The notes below the pieces were generated by a model. That model worked only from the letters and a program-made list of their open reading frames with translations, searched no databases and was not told the origin of the DNA. Both the position numbers and the translations under genes were made by a program. Of a stretch of DNA of 64,000 bases, positions 1 to 7,329 are shown in pieces (position 1 is the stretch's first letter; the number at the start of each line of letters is the position of its first letter). This DNA comes from a virus: IMG/VR virus record IMGVR_UViG_3300046516_001816, positions 62,001 through 126,000 of that record. The stretch is one strand, 5' to 3'.

Positions 1-2
1 TG

Positions 3-37
3 TGCCTAGTCATCCCCCCGGGTGACTAGGTCTTTTT
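3..37 (+). terminator. Rho-independent terminator
   Basis: A perfect 8-bp stem, CCTAGTCA at 5-12 and TGACTAGG at 23-30, encloses a C/G-rich loop and is followed by five T at 33-37. It closes a transcript that enters the window from the left. Confidence 0.75.
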
Positions 38-75
38 GCCGGCATGTGGTTGATTAGTATAAAACTTATCGCGTT

Positions 76-87
76 TGTATATGTTAC
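76..87 (+). promoter_or_regulatory. Possible phage promoter (TGTATATGTTAC)
   Basis: The AT-rich string TGTATATGTTAC resembles the phiKZ early promoter core TATATTAC as I remember it, and the TATATCAC motif repeated elsewhere in this window. It sits just before the hairpin-dense region and could start its transcript. A bacterial-like TATAAA at 57-62 is an alternative. Confidence 0.3.
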
Positions 88-387
88 GACGGAGTGCCAT
101 GCTCCGTGTAGGAAGGGTGTTGATGCGTGCTCCTCGGGCTTTTGGTGGCGGGCGCGGGCAGCAACACTAATGGGATCGGCTAAACCCATTTGCTAAGTGT
201 CGAAAGATGACGACAGCGAGAATCTCGTTGGGGAACGAGAAGACGCCAACCAGGAAGGGTTGAAGCTGGTTTCTTTAAAGGTGGTGTGCCAAGGCTTTTC
301 CTTGGGGCATGCGGTGCATCACTGAACACGGGGCTGATCGCGCCCTCGTGAAGGAGAAGCTAAGCTCCCGTTCCTGTTTTTCACGTT

Positions 388-424
388 GGGGAGGGTCTTT
401 CGGGAACCCTCCCCTTCTTTTTTC
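388..424 (+). terminator. Strong terminator ending the hairpin-dense region
   Basis: GGGGAGGGT (388-396) pairs with ACCCTCCCC (406-414) over a short loop, followed by a T-rich tract at 415-423 and then TTTTATGCCGTC. The trailing TATGCCGTC recurs after other hairpins in this window. Confidence 0.75.
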
Positions 425-493
425 CTTTTATGCCGTCTCGCTTATTTTTACCGTCCGGGTGTACCTTATGAGAATAAGACAAGGAGTTCCCCC

Positions 494-2629
494 GTGGCAT
501 TTGACAACCCCTTTGCTTTACAGGCTAATGAATACGTCCGCGATCTGGACGTGTTCAAGCATTACGTGAATCAGACCGTGACGTACCTCGTGAAGATGAC
601 CGGGTGTACGGAAGACGAAGCGAAAGAGTACGTGAAAAAGAACCTCGGTCCCGACGGCAAGTTCCCGTTCAAGGATCCGAAGGTGTGGTATCTCGAGCGC
701 AATGAGCACGGCGATCGGGAAAAGAAAGAAGGCACGCTGGCGCAGTATATCGGTGAGGCGATTCAGAAGGAGCAGTTGATTGCCCCGACCTTCACCACGT
801 ATTTGCCGGTCAAGCAAAAGCAGTCGCTGCTCGCCATGTTCATTGACGCGAACGTGAAGCGACGCAAGGTGGCTAAGCACGCCATGTTCGAAGCCAAGAT
901 GGCGGGTAACGAAGTGCTGCGAATTTTGAAGGATAACGAGCAGACCAATATGAAGCTCTCGAACAATGCTTGTTCGGGCGCGCACGTGTCGGCCTCCACG
1001 CCGCTGTATAACAAGACCGCTCACTCGACGCTGACCTCTAACTGCCGGGTGACCGCAGGCTATGGCTCGGCCAATAACGAGAAGTTCCTGAACGGCAATC
1101 GGCACTATTGGTCGCCGGACATCGTGAAGTACAATATCACCTCGATCATCAACAACACGGACTATGTGGCGATTCGCCATGCGATGGATAAGTTTGACAT
1201 TCGCAATCCGTCGGTCGAAGAAGTGATGGACTGCATCGAGTATTCCACCAAGCTCTACTGGTGGGATAAGCGCCATATGCAGTTGATTCGTCAGTATGTG
1301 GAAACATTGACGCCGATCGAGCGCGCGGCGTTTGTCTACACAGGTGACCTGTACCACCTGATGAAATACAACGACGGCGTGGCCCGTACCTTTATCGAAC
1401 GCTTGTCGTTGCCGGTGAAGGTGGCGCATCCAGAACCGGGTCCGGTGATCAAGAACGCCCACGAGGATCATCTGGCGCTGGCTAAACAGTTGCTGCCTGA
1501 TCTGATGCGCGGCAAGAAGTTGGAAGACATCAAGGGCACGGAAACGGAAGGCATTCTGGCGTCGACCGTGCAGCATGTGGCCGATACCGTGACTGCATAT
1601 GCAGATCTGATCAAAGCGTTTTGGGTCACGAAGAATGTCCCGGCGTCGCTTGCGCGCTTTCCGGAATCCATTCGTCGTTCCGCACTGATGGGTGACACCG
1701 ACTCGACCATCTTTACCGTGCAGGATTGGGTGAGCTGGTACAACAACGGTCGTATTGGGTATGATGATCGTTCGTCGGGGGTGGCAGCTACGATGATCTT
1801 TCTGTCAGCCCAGGCCATCGTGCACTTGCTCGCCCGAATGTCGGCGAACTTTGGCGTGGAAGAAAAGCGGACGTTCCAGACCGCGATGAAGAACGAGTAC
1901 AAGTTTGACGTGTTCGTTCCGACGCAGGTGGCCAAACACTACTATGCGCTGATCGGCTGTCAGGAGGGCAACCTCTACAAGGAGTTTGACACCGAAATCA
2001 AGGGCGTGCATTTGAAGTCGTCGAATGCGCCGCGTGCGGTGATGGCCAAAGCGAAGACGATGATGGTGGAGATCATGAACACCGTCATGCGTGAGGAAAA
2101 GATTTCGATCCATAAGTACCTGAAGGAAGTGGCGGACCTCGAACGCGACATCAAGGACTCGATCCTGTTGCGCTCCAGCTACGAGTACTTCCGTTTAGGA
2201 CAGGTCAAGACGGCCGAGTCGTACACCCTGCCGCCGGAGAAATCGAACTTCGCGCACTACACCTTCTGGAACGAAACGTTTGGTTTGAAGTACGGCCAGA
2301 TGCCCCCGCCACCCTTTGGCACGGTGAAGATCTCCGTGAAACTGGACAGCACGACCAAGGTGCGCAAGTGGCTCGCCAAGATGGAAGACCGGCAACTGGC
2401 CAAAAACATCGAAGAGTGGATGATCAAATTCAATAAGAAAGCGATCACGACCTTCCATGTGCCGGAGCAGGTGATTCAGTCGATTGGGATTCCGCCGGAG
2501 ATCATGAGCGAGATTGATATCCGTAAGATCCAGATCGATACGGTGAACGTCTTTTATTTGATACTTCAAAGTTTAGGAATCTATTGCCAGACTGATAAAA
2601 GTCTTCAGCTGGTGAGCGATTTCTATTAA
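494..2629 (+). CDS. Family B DNA polymerase, C-terminal (polymerase) subunit of a split enzyme
   Basis: Catalytic half of a split replicative DNA polymerase, 711 residues. A GTG at 494 preceded by AAGGAG (481-486) is a better start than the upstream ATG at 386, which lies inside the preceding terminator. Motif C is seen as GDTDS near residues 400-404, giving two metal-binding aspartates. Motif B (K-x3-N-S-x-Y-G) is seen as KLSNNACSG near residue 154, with the usual Tyr replaced by Ser. The exonuclease motifs and motif A are absent here and lie in the minus-strand gene at 41866-43701. The break therefore falls inside the palm, between motifs A and B. A two-gene polymerase is known, as I recall, for related phages such as SPN3US. 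The identification rests on motifs; pairing of the two halves is inference. Confidence 0.85.
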   Translation: MAFDNPFALQANEYVRDLDVFKHYVNQTVTYLVKMTGCTEDEAKEYVKKNLGPDGKFPFKDPKVWYLERNEHGDREKKEGTLAQYIGEAIQKEQLIAPTFTTYLPVKQKQSLLAMFIDANVKRRKVAKHAMFEAKMAGNEVLRILKDNEQTNMKLSNNACSGAHVSASTPLYNKTAHSTLTSNCRVTAGYGSANNEKFLNGNRHYWSPDIVKYNITSIINNTDYVAIRHAMDKFDIRNPSVEEVMDCIEYSTKLYWWDKRHMQLIRQYVETLTPIERAAFVYTGDLYHLMKYNDGVARTFIERLSLPVKVAHPEPGPVIKNAHEDHLALAKQLLPDLMRGKKLEDIKGTETEGILASTVQHVADTVTAYADLIKAFWVTKNVPASLARFPESIRRSALMGDTDSTIFTVQDWVSWYNNGRIGYDDRSSGVAATMIFLSAQAIVHLLARMSANFGVEEKRTFQTAMKNEYKFDVFVPTQVAKHYYALIGCQEGNLYKEFDTEIKGVHLKSSNAPRAVMAKAKTMMVEIMNTVMREEKISIHKYLKEVADLERDIKDSILLRSSYEYFRLGQVKTAESYTLPPEKSNFAHYTFWNETFGLKYGQMPPPPFGTVKISVKLDSTTKVRKWLAKMEDRQLAKNIEEWMIKFNKKAITTFHVPEQVIQSIGIPPEIMSEIDIRKIQIDTVNVFYLILQSLGIYCQTDKSLQLVSDFY

Positions 2630-2647
2630 CACGTATCCGTGACTAAA

Positions 2648-2773
2648 ATGAAGGGAATAAGAAAGCACTATAGTACGGGGGTAGGCGCCATCCTGGTGGT
2701 GTCCTGCGTAACAATCATTGAAGTGGATGCCCATCGGTACATCGCGTATCTTGGCATGAAACGTTTTCGTTGA
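2648..2773 (+). CDS. Possible 41-residue hydrophobic peptide
   Basis: A short open frame fills the gap after the polymerase gene. Its product has a basic N-terminus (MKGIRKHY), a hydrophobic stretch at about residues 11-25 (GVGAILVVSCVTIIEV) and a basic C-terminus, as in a small membrane peptide. There is no strong Shine-Dalgarno sequence ahead of the ATG. Its stop lies next to the GAGGAAG that serves the following small gene. No function can be given, and it may be chance. Confidence 0.3.
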   Translation: MKGIRKHYSTGVGAILVVSCVTIIEVDAHRYIAYLGMKRFR

Positions 2774-2783
2774 GGAAGCAGTG

Positions 2784-2912
2784 ATGCATTGGGTCATTGG
2801 TGGGGGGATTTGGCTGGTTTGTTGCGCGCTGTTTGTCGCACGGTGGGATTGGGGTCGGAATAACCCCGAGCCGAAGTCATGTGCGGAAGGAAAATGTACA
2901 TGCTGCGGTTAA
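2784..2912 (+). CDS. Small membrane protein with Cys-rich tail (42 aa)
   Basis: A GAGGAAG ribosome site lies 5 bases before the ATG. The product starts with a single likely membrane segment (residues 3-19, rich in Gly, Trp, Val and Leu) followed by a polar tail ending CTCCG, with four cysteines in the last ten residues. The tail could bind metal or form disulphides. The gene overlaps the next one by 13 bases, so the pair is probably translated together. Family not recognised; function unknown. Confidence 0.5.
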   Translation: MHWVIGGGIWLVCCALFVARWDWGRNNPEPKSCAEGKCTCCG

Positions 2913-3034
2913 CGCTGACGAAGGTGCCCTTGGACGAACAAAACCGGATGCTCCGTGCCGGCTTTGGGAAAAACAAGGGTGCCTGGTTTGTACGGGTGGA
3001 TCTCTGGTGGGCAGGCTGGCGTCTGACCAAGTAA
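2900..3034 (+). CDS. Conserved-looking small protein (44 aa)
   Basis: ATG at 2900 follows GGAAGGAAAA and begins within the end of the previous gene. The product has a core of the form RAGFGKNKGAWFVRVDLWW followed by a short basic end. This Gly/aromatic pattern is one I associate with small hypothetical proteins in many phages of proteobacteria, which favours a real gene. No function is known to me. A GC hairpin follows directly. Confidence 0.55.
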   Translation: MLRLTLTKVPLDEQNRMLRAGFGKNKGAWFVRVDLWWAGWRLTK

Positions 3035-3035
3035 A

Positions 3036-3063
3036 CGGCATACAGCCCGGGACGAACCCGGGC
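3036..3063 (+). terminator. Palindromic hairpin with CGGCATA arm
   Basis: ACGGCATA comes directly after the stop codon, then GCCCGGG (3045-3051) and CCCGGGC (3057-3063) form a 7-bp stem. There is no T tract, and the hairpin ends 13 bases before the next ATG, so it may attenuate or protect the transcript rather than end it. It belongs to the recurrent intergenic element described in the findings. Confidence 0.4.
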
Positions 3064-3076
3064 CGAGGGAGAAACA

Positions 3077-3478
3077 ATGAAAACTGCGTACGCAATGCGC
3101 AAGCAATTGCCCCACGAGGATCGTCCGATCGAGACGAACAACCTGGAGTCGGGCTGGACGGAAACCTTGATCGCCTTGATCGAACGCGGTCCGGTGGATG
3201 ATGGTGATATCCCGAGCAAGCGTGCACGGGATTCGTTGTTGCATCACGGCTTTGCTTGCAAAGCGATTGTCCATCAGCAAGAAGCAGGGAACCTGGCCAC
3301 GTATCGGGGCCGTGAACTCTACAAGCAACTCGTGGACGCGCCGAGCCTGAAAGAGGCGATTGCCAAGCGACAAGCCAATCCGAACTTCCTGAATGACTTG
3401 TGGAAGTCGCAGCAACCGAAGCCGGCATGTGGTTCGTGCGGCTACACAGCGGATCCGGCCTGCGTGGCCTGCAATTAA
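3077..3478 (+). CDS. Hypothetical protein with C-terminal Cys motif (133 aa)
   Basis: ATG at 3077 follows GAGGGAGAAACA. The 133-residue product is hydrophilic, with a helical middle. It ends in a cysteine cluster (CGSCGYTADPACVAC, about residues 118-132), two CxxC pairs that could bind one zinc ion. The gene runs towards the minus-strand gene ending at 3475 and the two overlap by 4 bases at their 3' ends. I do not recognise a family. A small zinc-ribbon-tailed phage protein is the most that can be said. Confidence 0.65.
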   Translation: MKTAYAMRKQLPHEDRPIETNNLESGWTETLIALIERGPVDDGDIPSKRARDSLLHHGFACKAIVHQQEAGNLATYRGRELYKQLVDAPSLKEAIAKRQANPNFLNDLWKSQQPKPACGSCGYTADPACVACN

Positions 3479-4626
3479 AACAAGTAAGCCGAGCTACGGA
3501 CACCGAGATCATTCTGCGAGGGGTTAGCCTTTCGCAGGATGGCCTCTATGTCCTGTATGACGTCTGCCTGCATATCGGCGGGCATGTGACCTTCGAAGAT
3601 CCGGCTATAACGCCAGCGCTCAAACATGCGATTGAGGTTATTGACTTCCGCCTGATTCTTGGTCGCCGGGGTGACGTGCGCCTGACTCAGGATAAAGTCC
3701 AGCATGGGCAACCGCGCAATCGCCAGACCCCACATCACTTGTCGCGTGGGTGCGACGTCCGGCACGCGCATGGCCTGCTCCATATTCTCACGGGTGGCCG
3801 CGGGAACGCTTTGGAGAATCCCCACGAGATTCTTTTCCTGATGCGCCAGATTCGTGAGCACCTCCTTATACACCGCATTGACTTTCGGAATATAGTCAAT
3901 CAAGGCAAATGGTTGACGCCGCACGCCAATCGGTTCGTTCTTACCCTGCGATAGATTCACGAGCCGGTTAAAGAGGGCCTGATCCAGATGGCTGAACAGC
4001 ATATTCGGTAGCACGTACATATGCACGAACATCTGATCGGTCTTGTCGTTATGCGCCTGCGGCTGATCGTCACTGATCCAGTACGACTGACGGAAACAGT
4101 AATACTGCACCATCAGCAACGGAATGTTAATGGCAATCACGGCGATCCCGGTCTCCGTCGTATTGCGAATGCCATCGGGTAGGTTCAGGTTGAGATCGCT
4201 TTTCGCATGACGGAGAACCCGGACCGGAGTCACATTCTGCCAGTCTTTGCGCGCCTTGTCAAGATCAAAGCTGTCGTTGTGCGCGATGATGATTTCCTGA
4301 CTACCCGGCCCATAGAACACGCCATTAAAGACCTGCCCCTTGGCCAAGGCTGAGGTTAATTTTAACACCGAGGCGAGATCTAGTGAGACGTCATCGGCGA
4401 TGGCGTAGTACCGTTCGAAATCGACGGACGTGGACACGCCGAGATTCTGAATGAGTTTAACTAGCAGGTGCTCGGATTTCACCGCTTGCGGGTTGGCGCG
4501 ATAGTACCGCACGACCTGACCTAAGTTGGCTTGCAGGCCGCGTTTGACATACGGCCACAGAGTGGGGTGCTGGATGCCTTGCTGTGCTCGGGGCTCCAGA
4601 TTGAAAAGCGTATGCATGCTTAGCAT
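3475..4626 (-). CDS. Conserved hypothetical protein, possibly structural (383 aa)
   Basis: A 383-residue protein on the minus strand between plus-strand genes, with good coding character throughout. Two starts are possible, ATG at 4626 or ATG at 4617, neither with a strong ribosome site. The protein shows alternating hydrophobic and polar stretches, no clear membrane segment and no catalytic motif that I can name. The middle (IAVIAINIPLLMVQYY, about residues 170-185) is strongly hydrophobic and beta-like. It could be a virion protein given the genome type, but nothing in the sequence proves this. It converges with the gene at 3077-3478. Confidence 0.6.
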   Translation of the reverse strand: MLSMHTLFNLEPRAQQGIQHPTLWPYVKRGLQANLGQVVRYYRANPQAVKSEHLLVKLIQNLGVSTSVDFERYYAIADDVSLDLASVLKLTSALAKGQVFNGVFYGPGSQEIIIAHNDSFDLDKARKDWQNVTPVRVLRHAKSDLNLNLPDGIRNTTETGIAVIAINIPLLMVQYYCFRQSYWISDDQPQAHNDKTDQMFVHMYVLPNMLFSHLDQALFNRLVNLSQGKNEPIGVRRQPFALIDYIPKVNAVYKEVLTNLAHQEKNLVGILQSVPAATRENMEQAMRVPDVAPTRQVMWGLAIARLPMLDFILSQAHVTPATKNQAEVNNLNRMFERWRYSRIFEGHMPADMQADVIQDIEAILRKANPSQNDLGVRSSAYLF

Positions 4627-4649
4627 CCAGTAATGAAAGGGTCATAAAA

Positions 4650-4817
4650 TTGAAAACAATTGCAGAGTACAACACCTCGCAAGAAGAAATTGAGATGCTC
4701 AAGCGTGAGGCCGTGGAAGCAGAGCCTTGCACCGAGGAACCGGATACGCGTGGTGAGTCGCGCTATAAGCGCGGTCGTCGCTGGTGGGAGCAATCGAAAT
4801 GGGAGCGTCGTCGATGA
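4650..4817 (+). CDS. Small protein with basic WW-containing tail (55 aa), TTG start
   Basis: The frame opens with TTG at 4650, shortly after AAAGGGTC. It encodes an acidic N-terminal part and a strongly basic C-terminus, RGRRWWEQSKWERRR. Its stop overlaps the next start as ATGA (4814-4817), a sign of coupled translation. The tail is of the same type as those of the genes at 5185 and 5400 (basic residues, Gly-basic-basic or Gly-basic, Trp-Trp, acidic residue). No function is known. Confidence 0.55.
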   Translation: MKTIAEYNTSQEEIEMLKREAVEAEPCTEEPDTRGESRYKRGRRWWEQSKWERRR

Positions 4818-5218
4818 GAACATTTCAACAAACCATCGATCAGCTTCTCGACTACGATAAGCTCAAGCCGGGTTGGGGTGGATCGCTGAGTCTGCCGCCG
4901 CGCGCGGGGATGGTGCAATTGGTGGCGTGTTTTGTGAACGGCATTCCGCAGGATCTGCCCCCTCCGAAACCGATGATTTCCTCGAGCGGAGTGATTGGTC
5001 TGTACTGGGACGAGCCGCGCAGTTATATCGACATTGAGTTCCGCTCGCAAGAAGACATCAGTGTCTTTGTGGTGTACGACAAACAGGACAAGACGAAAGA
5101 CCGCTGGTTTCCGCATATGACGGTGCCGGAGTTCACGCACCAGTTTTTTCTTGACCACTTTCAACAACTCAAAGAAGAAGCACCATGCGCAACAGCCGAA
5201 GCCGTCACGCCCACTTAG
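4814..5218 (+). CDS. Hypothetical protein (134 aa)
   Basis: The start at 4814 is chosen because its ATGA overlaps the stop of the preceding small gene and GGGAGCG lies just upstream. An in-frame ATG at 4784 would overlap that gene more. The sequence has the pattern LKPGWGGS ... PP ... FVNGIPQDLPPPKPMISSSGVIGLYWD ending in a beta-rich part, which resembles a family of bacterial and phage hypothetical proteins that I cannot name. It overlaps the next gene by 34 bases. Function unknown. Confidence 0.65.
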   Translation: MRTFQQTIDQLLDYDKLKPGWGGSLSLPPRAGMVQLVACFVNGIPQDLPPPKPMISSSGVIGLYWDEPRSYIDIEFRSQEDISVFVVYDKQDKTKDRWFPHMTVPEFTHQFFLDHFQQLKEEAPCATAEAVTPT

Positions 5219-5418
5219 CCGCGTTGGTGAATCTGATCGCGGTGACCGGCACCGCCAGTCAACACGACGTGGGACTGTATGGCATGGATGAAACGACCAA
5301 CACTATTGGACCCATGAACAACGTCTACGATCCTCGGGCCTTCCAAGGCAATCGTGCCGAACGGCGGGGTCAGCGGAACCGATCGAATAAGCGGGGGAAG
5401 TGGTGGGACAAAAAATAG
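5185..5418 (+). CDS. Small basic protein with WW tail (77 aa)
   Basis: ATG at 5185 follows AAAGAAGAAGCACC and lies within the end of the previous gene. The N-terminal half is neutral. The last 25 residues are very basic and end RGKWWDKK, the second example of a basic WW tail in this cluster. The tail could bind nucleic acid. The next gene starts at 5400, inside the tail codons. The three tails may be recruitment tags or simply related small proteins. Confidence 0.55.
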   Translation: MRNSRSRHAHLAALVNLIAVTGTASQHDVGLYGMDETTNTIGPMNNVYDPRAFQGNRAERRGQRNRSNKRGKWWDKK

Positions 5419-5807
5419 AAGACTTCTTTAATCCGAGCTGGTTGCCGCATCGTACCCCGTCCGGTAAGACCATGATGATCGTCACGCCCAGTGGTCGCGA
5501 CAATGCTGAGTTTATCCGCAAGCTCTATCGCGATCATTATCATCAGCCAGTCTGGGACGAAGTCATTTGGCCGATGACGGCAGTCAGTAATACGCAGCCC
5601 TTAGCGCTCTTCCAAGGCCATGGTACAGCCATGGTGCGCAATCTACTGGAGCTGCATAAACAAACCTTCGTGTCGCCCTATACGTCACCCGAGTGGGTGC
5701 TGCATGATACGGATCCAAGACGCAAGAACAAAATCGCACGCAAGAACCGAGATGGGGTGAAAGCGTCGCAGAATGCCACAGGGAGAAAATGGTGGGAACA
5801 CCGCTAA
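5400..5807 (+). CDS. Hypothetical protein with WW tail (135 aa), GTG start
   Basis: Either GTG at 5400 or GTG at 5403 could start this frame; GCGGGGGAAG just before them serves as ribosome site. The product has a compact N-terminal part (PSWLPHRTPSGKTMMIVTP) and a basic tail ending GRKWWEHR, the third WW tail in a row. It overlaps the previous gene by 19 bases and the next by 19 bases, so all genes from 4650 to 6655 form one overlapping operon. Function unknown. Confidence 0.6.
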   Translation: MVGQKIEDFFNPSWLPHRTPSGKTMMIVTPSGRDNAEFIRKLYRDHYHQPVWDEVIWPMTAVSNTQPLALFQGHGTAMVRNLLELHKQTFVSPYTSPEWVLHDTDPRRKNKIARKNRDGVKASQNATGRKWWEHR

Positions 5808-6655
5808 ACGAATACGGGCAGATTATCGTGCATCAGGTCCCGCAAGCTGTGCTCGAGCATTTTCCGGAAGAACACAGAAAAGACTTTGATCTGCGACCGA
5901 TTGAAATGCTGCCTGAGACGACCGAGGAAACGTACAACGATCGTGTGTATCCGAGAGAAGCATTTCCGGTGGTGCAGGGCAATCAATGTTGGGTGGAGCG
6001 CGTGACACCGCGAGATGCCGTCACCGTGCAGCCACTGATGGATCCCGTGCCCTTGATTTTCTCAATGGGACGTAACACGGGTAAGTCGTTAACGACGGCG
6101 GATATCTTCGATAACATCGTGAGCGATGAGCGTCCCATGGATGCGTTGGAGAACTTCTTCACCGGCTTCTATAAGCGACTCAACGGTACCTTGAATGGAT
6201 ATATGGGCGAAGCCCGGCCGCGCAAGGTAAGCTTTAACTGGGAGCCGGAACTTACGATCATTGGTCGTAAGCGCTTTTGGTTGTATCCGACCTACACCTC
6301 GTTGATTGGTCCCAATGGCAAGGATATCATGCGCGTTTGCGTACCCGCTCGCCGCCGCGCCGGGTTTGCTGCGTACAAGAGCATGAAACGACAGGACCTG
6401 CAAATCCTGAAACCCCCTAAGCCACTGGATTGGTCGTTTGCGCTTTTCGAAGAAGAAGTGCGCAACTGGTACCGACCGGCTTACGGACCGGATGGTCTTA
6501 TCTTGCTGAAGCAACTTCAGCCGGGCCAGCGCGTCACGGTGACCTATTCGTTCGGTACCTTGCGCTTTGTCGATCCGTACAAGGAACGCCCGTCTGAACG
6601 CCGTGCTCGGCTCTCGAGCACGGCCGATTCAAATGGCAAACCAAGGAGGAAGTAA
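5789..6655 (+). CDS. Conserved hypothetical protein (288 aa)
   Basis: The frame opens within the end of the previous gene, after CAGGGAGAAA. The 288-residue product is soluble in appearance and has no motif that I can assign. It contains a short string SMGRNTGKS near residue 92 that resembles a P-loop but lacks the downstream Walker B context, so I do not call an ATPase. The C-terminus is basic and low in complexity. The stop TAA shares its last base with the next ATG (TAATG), suggesting coupled translation. Function unknown. Confidence 0.65.
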   Translation: MVGTPLNEYGQIIVHQVPQAVLEHFPEEHRKDFDLRPIEMLPETTEETYNDRVYPREAFPVVQGNQCWVERVTPRDAVTVQPLMDPVPLIFSMGRNTGKSLTTADIFDNIVSDERPMDALENFFTGFYKRLNGTLNGYMGEARPRKVSFNWEPELTIIGRKRFWLYPTYTSLIGPNGKDIMRVCVPARRRAGFAAYKSMKRQDLQILKPPKPLDWSFALFEEEVRNWYRPAYGPDGLILLKQLQPGQRVTVTYSFGTLRFVDPYKERPSERRARLSSTADSNGKPRRK

Positions 6656-7077
6656 TGGCAGGTGAACTGGTTCTACCGGGTCAGCTTGATTTGATTGCCA
6701 AGATTGACATCGACCGGCATCAACGTAAACACACGGGCTTGCCTGTGTCCTACGCCGCCATTCGTCGTGCCAGGGGATTGCTCGAACTCTTGCCGCAGCG
6801 CATGGCTGCCGCACGGGTCAATGAAGGACAAGACGGCTCGGTAGAATTTACATGGGAGCGTCATGATGAGGTAGTGGACGCTACCTTGCGTTTGTGCGCG
6901 CAACCTCACGGCGGTGTGAAGTACTACTACAAGGTAGGTGGTAGAAACGGCGGTGAGGCAGGGGGCTTTCTGAAACCGGATCAATGGGATACGGAAGTCA
7001 TCGGCATCGTGAGACACGTGGTCGCCGTGCTCACACCCGCGCCCGCACGCACCGGGTCAATTCCGCGATTGGAGTAG
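6655..7077 (+). CDS. Hypothetical protein (140 aa)
   Basis: ATG at 6655 overlaps the previous stop and has an excellent AAGGAGG ribosome site. The 140-residue product mixes a helical N-terminal half (residues 20-50) with a beta-rich middle (VEFTWERHDEVVDATLRLC). No known family is evident. It is the last gene of the overlapping operon, and the gap that follows holds a hairpin and the promoter of the chimallin-like gene. Confidence 0.65.
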   Translation: MAGELVLPGQLDLIAKIDIDRHQRKHTGLPVSYAAIRRARGLLELLPQRMAAARVNEGQDGSVEFTWERHDEVVDATLRLCAQPHGGVKYYYKVGGRNGGEAGGFLKPDQWDTEVIGIVRHVVAVLTPAPARTGSIPRLE

Positions 7078-7153
7078 TTCGAGTAAAAATTTACCGAGAT
7101 ACCCCTATGGTATAGTGAAGAGCACGTCTCTTCATGCCGATCCCATCTGTCTA

Positions 7154-7172
7154 GGGGTCGGAAGGAAACCCC
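7154..7172 (+). terminator. Weak hairpin in the 7078-7329 gap
   Basis: GGGGT (7154-7158) and ACCCC (7168-7172) form a short stem with no T tract. Apart from this, the promoter motif at 7246 and a possible CTATGGTATAG box near 7108, I see nothing in this 250-base gap. Confidence 0.3.
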
Positions 7173-7245
7173 GGTAATTCCCTTGGACAGTTTTGTAGTA
7201 CTCGTTTTGCCCCAAGGACGCTGCGCGATTCAAAGACGAAATAGG

Positions 7246-7255
7246 CATATATCAC
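7246..7255 (+). promoter_or_regulatory. Candidate early promoter CATATATCAC
   Basis: The 10-mer CATATATCAC occurs 75 bases before the chimallin-like gene and again, identical, at 9394-9403 before the RNAP beta' gene. Related copies precede other early-type genes. It is close to the phiKZ early core TATATTAC as I remember it. Confidence 0.5.
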
Positions 7256-7329
7256 CTATCTGACACTAATACGAGAGTGTAGTGTTCGCGCGATCATTAA
7301 CTCTGTTTAAAACTGAAGGAAACGAAATC

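Larger units (their letters stand above)
60..424 (+). ncRNA. Hairpin-dense untranslated region, candidate structured RNA
   Basis: About 365 bases between a terminator and the DNA polymerase gene contain no convincing gene but at least seven local stems: ACGGAG/CTCCGT near 87-106, GTGTTG/CAACAC near 117-167, AATGGG/CCCATT near 169-190, CTCGTT/AACGAG near 224-239, ACCAG/CTGGT near 249-270, CCAAGG/CCTTGG near 288-305, CACG-GGGC/GCCC-CGTG near 327-350 and GGAG/CTCC near 353-368. The stretch ends in a strong terminator. This is what an independent non-coding RNA or a long structured 5' leader would look like. The short reading frame at 309-569 has no good ribosome site and crosses the stems, so I do not call it. 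I do not recognise the RNA family. Confidence 0.45.

Noticed and set aside
386-493. Upstream extension of the DNA polymerase gene to the ATG at 386
   Set aside because: It would read through the terminator hairpin at 388-424; the GTG at 494 has a clear AAGGAG.
2797-3201. Open frame of 134 codons over the small-gene chain
   Set aside because: Composition is unlike a protein, and two better frames with ribosome sites occupy the same place.
5789-6655. P-loop ATPase in the 288-residue protein (SMGRNTGKS)
   Set aside because: The string lacks a hydrophobic strand before it and a Walker B motif after it.
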